A stretch of 64,000 bases of DNA from Ctenosaura bakeri (GCA_948474755.1 CAOLHI010001251.1:248001-312000), one strand, 5' to 3'; positions 46,358-56,495 are shown, counted from the stretch's first letter. Numbers and translations are program-made. The notes: generated by a model not told the origin, from the letters alone.

Positions 46358-46566
46358 CTATATCCTCTCTGATTTTGTAAGCTAAGCAGGGTCAGCCCTG
46401 GTTAGTACTTGGATGGGAGACTGCCAACAAATACCAAGGATTGTAGGCTATATTTCAGAGAAAAGAACTGGCAAAACCACCAGTGAACAGTCATTGCCTA
46501 AGAAAGCCCTATGAAATTCATGAGGTCACCATAAGTGGACTGGTGATTTGAAGGCATGTACACACA
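46358..46566 (+). repeat. 5S-rRNA-derived SINE
   Basis: ttgtaagctaagcagggtca and ggttagtacttggatgggag are clearly 5S rRNA-derived. The body aagaactggcaaaaccacc leads to the tail gtgatttgaaggcatgtaca. Confidence 0.78.
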
Positions 46567-46597
46567 TACATATATGGTTATGTTTAAATGCTTTTAA

Positions 46598-46680
46598 TGT
46601 ATTTAATGTATTGTTGTAGTACCGCCTCGATCCATGGGGAGAGGCGGGATATAAATAATAATAATTATTATTTTTATATT
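46598..46680 (+). mobile_element. L2-like LINE 3' end
   Basis: gtaccgcctcgatccatggg and agaggcgggatataaataat with an ataataatt tail. Confidence 0.65.
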
Positions 46681-47748
46681 CTATTTTAACACAATCAACA
46701 CTCTGTAACTCACTTGTGAAGAAACAACTGGCTTCCTTAAGTGATGAAATGCCAGCTTTTTAACCTGTCCTTGAAATGACTCTGAAAAGAGACCATTGCT
46801 GAAAAATATCTGCAGCACAGTGTTTCAAAGAGCAAACATATTCTACCCTCATGTTCTGTTTGCACTAAACTGTTCAATCATTATAATTACCCTTTCTGGC
46901 ATTTCTATATTCCTCAGAAAAGGAAGTCCTTGTTCGGAAACTTTAATATCTCCATCATAAGCATGTTTACTCAGAGGCCCCACTGAAAGCATAGGTGAGT
47001 CCACACATGGCTGCACCTTAAGAAACAGTTGGATGAATTCTGCTTTTAAAAGTTAGCTATGATTTTTTTTTTTTACCTTCCTCAGTCTTGAATATTCAAC
47101 AGTTTGCATTTCCAGATGTACAAAACTGGTCCCAGATGCAAGACAGCCTGTCAAGTACCAGTTAATCCAAACTTGTGTAGTTTAGCAAAGTTATTAAGCC
47201 TGTAAGCCTACAGATTTTTAAGCCTGTAAACCTATACATACATACTGATATGTATACATATATCATATGTATATAAACAACCTGATTTCAGTGGGACTTG
47301 CTCCCAGTTACAGGTTTACAGGCATAGTAACTCTCCTAGAGTTATTCTTCTGCTTAGACTTCTATAGTTAAGACAAATAAACGCATGTCAGCTTGTATGC
47401 CATCATAAAAATAACTTTTTTTTTGGAGTAAAATAAAAGGCATACAAACATGGAAGATTTCCAGCCTGGTCCTATACTCATCCCCCCAACTGCACAGTGC
47501 TTTTTTAAACATAAAACATACATTACTCAAGAAGGCAGCTATTTCACTGAATCACAAGCACAGTGCAAATTCCCTTCTTCATCTTAAAGGAGAGAAGAGA
47601 AAACTATTCAGCAGATAGACGCAGCAAATAACTCGATCTGGGTTGCCGGAGTGCTTTTACTGCTCCGATCCCTCCATTTTTATTACACTCATTAAAGAAA
47701 GAAGAAGATTAAAACGAGCCATACAGACAGAAGACACCAGGAAGCTAC

Positions 47749-47777
47749 CTTTGGAGAGGCATGATTTCACAAGCCAT
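47749..47777 (-). CDS. FAM13A: FAM13A short-isoform first coding exon (MACEIMPLQ)
   Basis: Coding part of an alternative first exon. It reads MACEIMPLQ plus the first two bases (ag) of a serine codon, then a donor gtagct. The exon continues upstream (higher coordinates) as untranslated leader. The start is chosen because an in-frame TGA lies two codons upstream (tga gga ATG), the context has G at -3 and G at +4, and the peptide matches the start I remember for the RhoGAP-less FAM13A isoform. The split serine codon is completed by the first base (c) of the exon at 25717-25758, giving SSQEDER. The donor is less than perfect (AG|GTAGCT) but acceptable. A transcript end map would fix the 5' boundary of the exon, which I cannot place. 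Confidence 0.88.
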
Positions 47778-47844
47778 TCCTCAAAGCTGACTCTGAACAG
47801 ATCCTTTGCTCCTCTCCAACTTCTTGCGCGAAAGTAGCCAAATC

Positions 47845-47955
47845 TTAAGGGGCAAGAAAAAGTCCCTCTCCGCAGAGAGCCTTCCAAATTTCCTTGCAAG
47901 TTGGTCTTATTTTTTTCCCTTCCTGCCTGAGCCCTGGAGAGGAGGGGTTTGGCAT
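47845..47955 (-). CDS. Upstream ORF 2 in FAM13A leader (36 codons)
   Basis: A second ATG (47953-47955) overlaps the first upstream ORF in another frame, encodes 36 codons beginning MPNPSSPGLR, and ends at 47845-47847, 67 nt before the main start. It does not overlap the main frame, so reinitiation would be possible. Its presence in the mRNA depends on the unmapped transcription start. Confidence 0.3.
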   Translation of the reverse strand: MPNPSSPGLRQEGKKIRPTCKEIWKALCGEGLFLAP

Positions 47956-47969
47956 TGCCAGCTCCCCAT
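47907..47969 (-). CDS. Upstream ORF 1 in FAM13A leader (20 codons)
   Basis: An ATG at 47967-47969 opens 20 codons (beginning MGSWQCQTPP) and stops at 47907-47909, 130 nt before the FAM13A start. If the transcript starts above 47969 this would be a translated upstream ORF that could dampen short-isoform translation. There is no evidence that the peptide itself matters. Confidence 0.3.
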   Translation of the reverse strand: MGSWQCQTPPLQGSGRKGKK

Positions 47970-48248
47970 GCGCAGAAACTTTCTCGCTCACACACCCTTG
48001 GCAAGCTGCGCTTTGTTTACTGCCTCCGAGGAAGACGGGCGCTTTAAAGCCTCCAGCCCGCTTGAGGTTTCTTCCTTTTTTTCCCTTGGAGTCCGTGCAA
48101 AGAGAGAGACATACACACACACGCGTACACACCCTCCAGTCCACGTCGACCTTTTGTTCCCAAGGCAGCCGCGCAAGCAGGCAGCCAATCAGAAAAAGCA
48201 GCCAGGCTGGATCCAGGCTGCTCGCTCACCAAAAAGCTCAGACTCCTG

Positions 48249-48415
48249 GGCCATTTCCGCACTACACTCTTATAGCGCGATGATTCCACTTTCAACCTCC
48301 TATGGAATCCCGGGGTTTGCAGTTCCGGGAGGGGCCTGGAACTGCAAACCCCAGGATTCCATAGGAGGTTGAAAGTGGAATCATCGCGCTATAAGAGTGT
48401 AGTGTGGAAATGGCC
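48249..48415. mobile_element. Palindromic element next to FAM13A promoter, CTG duplication
   Basis: A 167-bp fold-back copy with near-identical arms, flanked by CTG (48246-48248 and 48416-48418). It lies about 60 bp upstream of the CCAAT box of the presumed internal promoter. Confidence 0.88.
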
Positions 48416-48530
48416 CTGGTTAGCGGGGAGGTTTCATGCCGGGTGACTTGAATCCCCCCCCCGAAACAAATCCTTCCCGCTGGACAATCCGTTGCAGAAA
48501 GCAGCCGATGCAGGCAGCTGTGGCGTTTAT

Positions 48531-48691
48531 GACCATTTCCTCACTACACTCTTATAGCGCTACGATTCCACTTTCAACATCCTATGGAATCCTGGGGTTT
48601 GCAGTTTAGGGAGGGGCCGGCCCCTCCCAGGATTCCATAGGATGTTGAAAGTGGAATCATCGCGGTATAAGAGTGTAGTGAGGAAATGGCC
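48531..48691. mobile_element. Palindromic element, second of promoter cluster
   Basis: A 161-bp copy. The right arm has lost about 15 bp around the inner tgcaaacccc segment relative to the left arm. The flanks (TAT/GAT) are only partly duplicated. Confidence 0.85.
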
Positions 48692-48700
48692 GATGTCTGT

Positions 48701-48902
48701 GTCCATTTCCTCACTACACTGTTATGGTGCTATTATTCCACTTGCAGCATCCTATGGCATTCTGGGATTTGTAGTTTACTGAGGCCAAGGAGCTCTCTGG
48801 CTGAGAATTCTAAATGCCCCTCCCTAAACTGCAAACTCCAGGATTCCATAGGATGTTGAAAGTGGAACAATAGCACTATAACAGTGTAGTGCAGAAATGG
48901 CC
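48701..48902. mobile_element. Palindromic element, third of promoter cluster, TGT duplication
   Basis: A 202-bp copy of the longer, less symmetric subtype, with a central segment gagctctctggctgagaatt. It is flanked by TGT (48698-48700, 48903-48905) and followed directly by a GT microsatellite at 48903-48922. Confidence 0.82.
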
Positions 48903-48922
48903 TGTGTGTGTGTGTGTGTGTG
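48903..48922. repeat. (GT)n microsatellite
   Basis: About ten GT units directly beside the TGT duplication of the element at 48701-48902. Confidence 0.9.
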
Positions 48923-48944
48923 TGAAAGAGAGATCTTTCAAAGC

Positions 48945-49500
48945 CTGGGGAAGAAGCTCCTTTTTGGACTGCAATTCCCAGAATCCCCCAGCCAGATTGT
49001 GGGAGTTGTCGTCCAAACAAAGGAACTGTTCCCAAGTCACGCAGTAATGTTGGATCTATGCAATTTTTGCAAGGAAAAATATTATTGATTTGAATAGAAC
49101 GGAGGAGTAAAAACAGGGAGGAAGAGAAACCTAAATCCAAAGACTTGGACTCCAATCGGACTGCAGCTCCCAGAATCCCCCAGCCAGATGGTGGGAGTTG
49201 CAGTCCAAACAAAGGAACTTTCCCCAAGTCGCGCAGTAATGTTGGATCTATGCAATTTTTGCAAGGAAAAATATTATTGATTTGAATGGAACGGAGGAAT
49301 AACAAGAGGGAGGAAGGGAGGGGAAAAGAAACCTTAATCCAAAGACGTGGACTCCAATCGGACTGCAATTCCCAGAATCCCCCAGCCAGATGGTGGGAGT
49401 TGTCGTCCAAGCAAAGGAACTTTCCCCAGGTCATGCAGTGACATTGCAACCTGCAAGGAAAAAGTATAGATCGGAGGCATAACAATAGGGAGGGTGGGGG
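48945..49500. repeat. Tandem repeat, about 192 bp x 2.8, of hAT-like unit
   Basis: Three successive copies of a unit containing ggactgcaattcccagaatc, cagccagatggtgggagttg and gcagtaatgttggatctatg. The same point recurs at 49041, 49233 and 49435 (spacing 192 and 202), the third copy being diverged at its right end. The core resembles the dispersed ggactacaactcccagaatcc elements listed elsewhere. The long minus-strand open frame over it is a repeat artefact. Confidence 0.8.
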
Positions 49501-49967
49501 CGTTTGGGAAGGAAGAGAACTCCAAATCCAGAGACGTGCCCTGCTTGGGGGGGGCGCGAGGGGGAAGGCTCAAAGGACAACAAGTTGCGAAGCGACAACC
49601 GGTTCCTCCCGGTAATGGCCTCATCCTACGTGCTCCTTCCCTGCTCCGACTTCACGTGCTTCCCTTTTGCCATCACGTCCAGCACGTCCATCACTCGAGC
49701 GGAGGGGAGAAAAGCAGCGCTGGGCATCTTTCTAGCACAAGCAGCCCAAGCCCCCCCCAAAACCCCGATCTCAGACGTTTAGACCCTGCTTTTCCTAGCA
49801 TTGCTTCCAGAACGGTTCACTAGATTTCTGGGTTGGTCGTTCTTTACGTGGCTTCAAGCAAACAGCTTCCAGGCACACAAAGCCCTGCCCGCTTCTGTGC
49901 AGGACTACCCAGGAATTTAAATGCCCAGCTCTTTAAAGTCTAAGAGGACTGTATTCAAAGTTTTGTC

Positions 49968-50136
49968 CTTAGGTGCCCTCCTGTCCACCCTAACTTCTGG
50001 GGAAGTCATCAGTTTTCTTGCAATGATTTGGTCAGAAGAGGGGTTGCCTGACTTCCTCTGAATGGGAGAAAAGTGTGAGTTGTCCAGGGAGACCCAGTGG
50101 GCTTCCCCGGCTAAGGAGTTGAACCCTGGTCTCCCA
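49968..50136 (-). repeat. tRNA-derived SINE, diverged, cut by palindromic element
   Basis: The reverse body has gacccagtgggcttccccgg and gagttgaaccctggtctccc and stops where the palindromic element at 50137 begins. A head-like caaaccactacattacgctg is seen at 50599-50618. Confidence 0.55.
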
Positions 50137-50430
50137 GGCCATTTCCGCAGTAGCCTGTTATAGCGCTATGATTCCACTTTCAACTTCCTATGGAATTAAG
50201 CAGAGGCTAGATGGCCATCTGTCGGGAGTGCTTTGAGGGTGTTCATGCATGGCAGGGGGTTGGACTGGATGGCCTCTGGGGTCTCTTCCAACTCTACATT
50301 TCTATGATTCTATGATTCTGGGGTTTGCAGTTTCGGAAGGGGCAAACCCCAGAATCATAGAATCCGCAGGATTCCATAGGATGTTGAAAGTGGAATCATA
50401 GCGCTATAACAGGCTAGTACGGAAATGGCC
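50137..50430. mobile_element. Palindromic element with CR1 insertion in left arm
   Basis: The outer ends are GGCCATTTCCGC and GGAAATGGCC. The left arm is interrupted by a CR1 3' end (50196-50318). The right arm carries a mirrored copy of the CR1 tail, so that 50307-50328 and 50342-50363 form a perfect 22-bp inverted repeat. The flanks are CCA/CCC. Confidence 0.85.
50196..50318 (+). mobile_element. CR1 LINE 3' end inside palindromic arm
   Basis: gcagaggctagatggccatc, gggggttggactggatggcc and ctcttccaactctacatttc end in the characteristic tail repeat ctatgattctatgattc. It interrupts the left arm of the element at 50137-50430. Confidence 0.85.
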
Positions 50431-50618
50431 CCCTGAATCCTATTCCAGCAGTCAAGCCCAGTGGCCTTATTTAGCCTAAACAGCACCTAGGGCAAATATA
50501 GAAGTTGCACCCCTACCTTCTTACCCTACCCCCATCCCCCTGGCATTGGTGCCCAGGGCATGTACCCTACTTGCCCCACCCTAGATACACCTCTGCGCAA
50601 ACCACTACATTACGCTGA

Positions 50619-52463
50619 CTCTGCAGGCAAAAGAGACAGTTTGAAATATTGCCTCTCCCCCTCCCCACACTCTACAGTGTTATGCTGAGCATTTTAAAAA
50701 AGGGGGCAGGATGAGGGAGAAACAGAATGTATTTTACAGCATGAACCTTTGTGGACACTTCCTCAGATACACTGATGGAGTACAATATTCAAGCCACAGC
50801 TAAATGTACCCACTGTACTTACTCAAGAGTAAGCCCTGAATAATTAAGCGAGGTTTTCAAGCATATGGTCGGATCACACAAGGTACAGCTCCAACTTTTT
50901 AGAAATCAATGGTTCTGTTGCTTGTACCTTGTGAAGACGCATACCTTGCTGTTTACCAGACTCCTGTTTGTTTTGCCTTACTTGATTGCTGACAACTTTA
51001 CAATCGTTTTTCTTTTTATTATATCTGCCATAACTTCCCCCCCATTCTCCTATGCAGAAACACTTTTATGATCATTGCTGGACGCATCTGCTCCTAAACT
51101 GATGATAAACAAGATTTATGGATATTGTTTTATTGTGTTTTGTAACTTGTCATTATAATGTTCCTTATTTTATTGATGTTATCTTTTTCACGGAAAAAAG
51201 CTTGTAGCTATAGTTGTTATAGTGCAGATAGCATGTTCCCCTCCCCTCACTGCAGAAACAATGGGATAATCTGAAAACATGCACACATTCAGAAACTATT
51301 GGCCAAGCCTAAATACTTTTGCTCCCTTTGAGACAGATGCTGGATTTCAAATAATGCTGTTGGCTTCTTGGATTAGTAGTCAAATTCTGATTTACTTGAC
51401 ATGAAACATCTAGAAAATTCCTGGCCAAAATTATCTCTAAACATTTCAAAGCATCCATTTTCTTGTATGAACTATCCTGAATTATTTATTGTTTAATTCT
51501 TGGTCTGCTCTGGCATATTCCGGCATACATAAAATTCCAGACTACCCGACATCATACACAATAAAGCATGTGTATGTTTACACATCCCAGGCACAGGCAG
51601 AAATATGAGTCATCCAGATATTTTTTAATGAAATACAGAATAGCTTGTCTAGAGATATCCCTTTAAGCAATTTGTTTCAGGATTACTTTTAGGCAATGAT
51701 TTGCCAAACCCTGCGGTTATTCATCTGGTATTTCTGCATCTGCCCAGAATTCTGACAGCTCTTAAATGTGTCTGGTGTATCCCGTTATGTTTCCCAGATA
51801 CACTGCCTTGAAGCTGTAGTTCATTTTTCTTTACTTAACTTTTGTGCCACGAGGAAAATATTCTGCGTGTTCACAGTATTGGACATCTTATGTACAGCAA
51901 GTGGTAAGAAGGCCAGTTAAAATCCAAATTCCAGGCATTAACTCAACAAAATTGGAAAACTCAAAGGGGTGTGCGTGGCTACTTCTACAAGGCACAGTAT
52001 GTTACATTTGCCTGCATGTGCACAAGTATCAGTAAACACATACGCACACGCGTTTTTTTAAAAAATTGACAAACAGATTGAAGCAGATATACATTCGTGC
52101 AGAAAGACCCTCTCCAGTAAGAAATCTACCCTGCCAATCAATTCTTGGAGGAATTAGAGCAAGAGCGCTTAGTATCAACATCCATCTAACTGTGGACTTG
52201 CAGTCACCTGTTCAGTGATATATGCGCCATGCAAGAAGAATACCTGTACTTCCCTAGGTCCAGGGGACATCTGAGTCACATTAAAATTTTAAAGCTATTA
52301 AAAAGTGCTTCCCTTTTTTCTGTGCCCTGAACACTCCCTGAGAGCTTTGAGCTTCCACTGTTTTTGAACAATTTGCTGGTCCCCTAAAATCTTGTGACTT
52401 GTATGCTAGGATGGGCATAAAGGGGTGGAGCCTAGGAACTAGTCTAATGACATCTTTATCTAG
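50619..52463. other. Upstream stretch without recognised feature
   Basis: No exon-like segment or clear repeat apart from a short match to the cctgggagtaa repeat near 50808. Confidence 0.45.
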
Positions 52464-52954
52464 TACAGTGGCTCCTTCATTTTTGTGAGGGTTTGGGGTG
52501 CAGAAGCCTTGTGAAAGTAAAAAAAAAATTGTGAATAGTCCCTCCCATGCTTCCCCCCATTCTGTTCCAGGGCTCCCCCCTATTCCCTTGCCTTTTGCCT
52601 TGGCCTGTGATCCCAGCACCAGGCAAAAGGCAAGGATATGGGAGAGGGAGCACTAGAGAACAGAAGAAAGGTGTGCATGGGCCTCCCCTCACCCCATTTT
52701 CTTGCCTTTTGCTTTGGTGCATGTTCTCAGTGCTGGGCAAAAGGCAAGGAAATGGGAGGGTGGAACACTGGAGGCAGAGAAGGAAGGACACACCATTCCC
52801 CTGCCTTTTGCCCAGGCGTGCTTGCCTTTCTTCTCTATGCCAGGCAAAACGCAAGGGAATGGGGGAGGAGGAGGAGGAGGAGAAAGTACACACACATCTT
52901 GCGAATAATCAAATTGGCAAAGGTCAAACCTGCAAATGTGAAGAGAAGCGTGTA
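52464..52954. repeat. Array of three hairpins inside a TIR-flanked element
   Basis: The left end tacagtggctccttcatttt and right end tgaagagaagcgtgta pair as inverted repeats. Between them are three tandem hairpin units, each with an arm like cccttgccttttgcc and its complement: about 52577-52650, 52693-52761 and 52791-52864. The right part (gcgaataatcaaattggcaa) is shared with 35039-35065. Probably a pogo/mariner-type derivative that grew by unit duplication. Confidence 0.65.
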
Positions 52955-53003
52955 CATCTTAAAGTGATACAGTTAAATTAGAAGTGTGAACCTGAGTTTT
53001 AGG

Positions 53004-53070
53004 AATGTTCTTTTTTTGAACTACAACCCCAAATCCCCTTTTGGCAAGAGGATTCTGGTAGCTGAAGACA
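53004..53070. mobile_element. Fragment of hAT-like element
   Basis: gttctttttttgaactacaa and aggattctggtagctga are the recognisable paired parts. Confidence 0.45.
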
Positions 53071-53682
53071 CTAAAACTAACCCTTCCTAGCTCTGTTGTA
53101 CGAATTAAAAAGTCTGCTCCTTTTTGAGCACGGCATGACTCCACCAAACTTCTTCCAAGGACTGGATATGGAAGCTGTAACTCCTTCTGGGCTTGCCCAG
53201 CAAGGAAGGGAAATACTCAATTTAAAACACAAACAACGAACTGCCATGCAGCTATGGATGCAAGAGGACAGTGTGTATGGTAGAAGTACATAAAAGAGGC
53301 TGACAAACAGTGAAGCTTCTTGGCTTTAGTGTGCTTCTAAACTGTTTGTTTAATACTTCCTACTATTAACAGTCTAGCTGAGAAGGTCACAGCATTAAGA
53401 ATGCTCTGATTACTACATTACACAATACAGTTGAAATAAAAACTCTCCTCTTGCCCTAAGAATCACACACACAAAAAGCAACATGACAGACAGGAATTGA
53501 ATGGAGTATAAGGGAGGAGGCTGCTGAAGAGGAACACACCCTGTTGCAACATTTTGTTGTAGATTCCATTTGTAGATATTTTATGCCTTTTCTTCAGACT
53601 AGTCCAATTTTAGTACCATTAACATCACACAAAACCAATGCCCATTGAATCTGAGGCTCTAACATTTCAGATTACAGATTGG

Positions 53683-53796
53683 AGATCTTGGAAAAGTTAG
53701 GGATTTGTGGGGTGGGGGAGACTACAAACTCAGAATCACCCATGGTTGTGCTGGCTGATGGATTCTGGGAGCTGCAGTTCCCCTTTCTAAAAAACA
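53683..53796. mobile_element. hAT-like element
   Basis: gatcttggaaaagttaggga and gactacaaactcagaatcac at the left, gatggattctgggagctgca at the right. Confidence 0.58.
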
Positions 53797-56269
53797 TCCT
53801 ATGTTTTCCATGGACTGCTGATTGAAGAGTACCATTCTGCCCAATAGATAGGTTTTATTTTATTTGGATGCAATGGTTTTTGCATTGGAAAACAATGGTG
53901 GATGGGAGAACCCCCCTTTCACTAGGTAGCTTGAAGTAATTCAGCACAGATGCAGCATTAGGCCAGACGTTTACAGCAAAAAATCAGAAGCCATGAAATC
54001 ATTACACACATCTTAAAATCTGTCCTGTGTCTGTGCTGGAATCATTACATAAATCATAAAATCTGCTCCATCTCTGCAGCCACATCACCCCATTGCCACT
54101 TGCAAGGCCAACGTTTCTAAGCAGGACAAAAAATTTTGCCACCAAAGTGGGAATTTGCTCCATGTGGCAATATTTTAAGGCAGAACGTGAACATTTACTT
54201 TTCTTTATTGTCCAAATTTCAATTTATGTAAAACAAGCCACTCTTCACATTTCACTCCTGACCCCCGAAGCATGAAAGTGTATGAAATTGAATTTTCCAT
54301 TTAACCAAAAACAAAGGACTGGAATTTCATCCACAGGCACTTCTTGAATCTTTCATTTCATCTTGAAACAACCGGGCCCCAGACTGATAGGACATTAGCA
54401 GCAAATTTCATTTCAACATAAATTTGTCATTTTGTTTGCTATGTCCTTTTACACTTCCAGAATAGAAACTGGAAAATTTAGTTTTTTCCTTCTTTTTTTT
54501 TTTTTTAATCTGTTTCCCAGGACTTTCCCAAACTGAAGAGTCAAATTACTGTTTGTAGCCTTAATGATGATTTGGGGATGAATGCTCGAATGAAGATCCA
54601 GATGCAACAGTGTGGAGCAAAACTAGGTCACAACCTTAATGATCACAGCTGTAAAAGGTTGGCTTGGCATGGGGCATGGATCCATTGAATGGTTGACCCA
54701 ACTAACAGCCAATAATCCCCTCCTACCAGCTCCAAATACTGGAAGGAACCTGGGGTGATGAAAGTGGGACTTCACATGGGTGAAAGCCACTGTGTCACTC
54801 CCTTGACAACTGGGCCTGAAGGCAGACATACCTCTGAGCTGACTGTATCCCTTAGTACCTCAACCCAAGTTCCCTTAAGGGGACCATTTAGCATCATGGG
54901 TGATGGGTACATGGACCCATCTCTCTCAATTTTATCCAGCTCTCTGCCTAATCCACCAATAGTTGTGACAGAGATACACATATAATATAACATAGTAATA
55001 ACAATAATAAATTTATTAATGCTTGGACCATAGGCCATTTGCACACAAAACAAGTGAGCACAGCTAAAAAGTACAACGTGGAATAAATAGCATACAGATC
55101 AAGAATACTTAAAAAAAAATTAAAACACTTGGATATCTATTGAGGGATCATGCTTTGGGGCCCAGTGGGCTGCAGTCCACCCCAATGTACACACTGAGTA
55201 GGAAACAGTTAAAGCCTCAGAGTATGAGGTGCCACTAAATACATTTTTTAAAAACTTAAAGTTCAAGTTTTATGTAATTGTTACAATATACATACATATT
55301 TTTTTTTAAAAAGTAGTACTTCCCCACTTCCCTGGAGCACTGTCAGAAAATGGAATTGGTTGGAAAGTGGACCCATGTATGGTATTGTAGGGAGCACGAA
55401 GGACTTATGGTGGTTCACTTGGGACTGACCATAGGCGCCCTGCCTGCAAAGTCTCTCAGCCAGCTTATCACTATTTCCTCTCTCAGCTAGCTTTTCATGC
55501 AGCTTCTGTGTGTGAGCAGTTCCAAGTGAGCCTCTGTAGGCAAGAAGAACTAATGAAAGAACAGAACCCCTGTTGAATTAGTTTGGACTAACAAGCAGAA
55601 TGCCGGTCAGCATTTTCAAACTTTGTCCATATTTGCTTGTCCAGATATGATTGCTCCTTATTTTGAGACAGGTAGGCCATTTCTTACTTGTGCATGTGAA
55701 GTAGACAACGGGGAAAGCAGAATGAATCAGGCAGTTTAAAATTCCATTCAAACCAATGTGATCTCAGCATGAATTCCAGGGACTAACTCAAGTGGAATGC
55801 TATTTTAACATTACAGAGAAACTGGAGTATCTACCTGGCTTCAGGAAGCTCCTTCATGTCCTCACTGTGAACGCAATTCTGATGATCTCACCCATTTTAT
55901 AGTAATTATAATTTTCAGGTTTTTCTTTCACTGGAAGCCCATTTACAGCTGCCTAGGGAAACTTTAAACAAGTTGAATAGATGTGATTTCATTTTACTTA
56001 GTCATCCTGTGCACCTTCTCTGCTTCTCTGTCCTGATATGTAAAGACATGAGATAATGATACGGAAGTCTCCACATTATGTAATTCTGCCTTCATTTACT
56101 TTGGAGTGGGACAATGTATATTGCTATGCCATCTGGAACTCAGAATTACTAAATATAGCCAATAGCTGCTTGAATGGACTCCCCTGAAACTGATCACTTT
56201 TAACATCTGAGACAAAATGTACACCTGTGACTCTAACATCAGCATTCTTCTTCTCCTGTATGATTCTTA
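53797..56269. other. Upstream stretch, possibly old repeat at 54590-54980
   Basis: Open frames on both strands at 54755-55053 overlap a region that is less AT-rich than its surroundings. I recognise no protein family in either. No other feature seen. Confidence 0.4.
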
Positions 56270-56420
56270 ACATCTTTGCCTGATGAAGAAGCCAGTGAAG
56301 CTTCAAAAGCTTGCATGGTGTATTTTGTGGTTCTGGCTGGCCAATATAAGTATTATTGTTTTGTGGATTTTGGATTTTGTTGTATTTTGCTGCATGGCTA
56401 ACACAGCTGCCTATGAAAAT
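56270..56420 (+). repeat. Dispersed tgatgaagaag repeat
   Basis: gcctgatgaagaagccagtg, cttcaaaagcttgcatggtg and catggctaacacagctgcct match the repeat. The 86-residue open frame over it is not a gene. Confidence 0.55.
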
Positions 56421-56495
56421 ATTTTAGCTTGTGTGTGTCCCAAGTGGAGCTGCATGCACAACTGTATGTCTTCAAAAAGCTGGAATGGTAATCAC

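Larger units (their letters stand above)
45317..47748. other. Intron directly downstream of the first exon
   Basis: Apart from a 5S SINE and an L2 end (46358-46680) no feature seen. 47215-47320 has short TATA-rich inverted words. Confidence 0.45.
1..48240 (-). other. FAM13A: FAM13A transcription unit, short isoform, 5' part
   Basis: This span runs from the presumed internal promoter to the left window edge and holds seven coding exons in a phase-consistent chain (29+42+48+180+187+77+43 = 606 nt). Intron sizes in transcript order are about 22.0, 10.8, 0.9, 3.3, 3.3 and 1.0 kb. The assembled 202 residues match, by memory, the N-terminus of the short FAM13A isoform through its serine/arginine-rich and KPKRQK segments. 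FAM13A is a cytosolic/nuclear protein linked to Rho signalling, beta-catenin turnover and lung and fat biology. The short isoform lacks the RhoGAP domain. Downstream exons (conserved C-terminal half) were not found in 1-5828 and should lie left of the window. Confidence 0.9.
47778..48240 (-). promoter_or_regulatory. FAM13A: Presumed internal FAM13A promoter and 5' leader
   Basis: Upstream of the MACEIMPLQ start the sequence becomes more GC- and CpG-rich than the surrounding introns for about 450 bp. A CCAAT box lies at 48185-48189 (plus-strand CCAATCAG) and a TATA-like ctttaaag at 48042-48049. Palindromic transposon copies begin at 48249 and mark the practical outer limit. The transcription start is not visible. 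This reading rests on position and composition and is inference. Confidence 0.5.

Noticed and set aside
46358..46460. 5S rRNA gene
   Set aside because: Only the internal part matches, and it is fused to a SINE body and tail.
47657..48004. 115-codon minus-strand open frame over the FAM13A leader
   Set aside because: It has no ATG at its start (TTG) and is in a different frame from MACEIMPLQ. The in-phase exon chain supports the short coding segment instead.
48733..49485. 250-codon minus-strand open frame
   Set aside because: It runs through a palindromic element, a GT tract and the tandem repeat. Its internal protein repeats mirror the DNA repeat.
54755..55053. Opposed open frames of 76 and 93 codons
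   Set aside because: No recognisable protein family and no exon boundaries; probably decayed repeat or chance.
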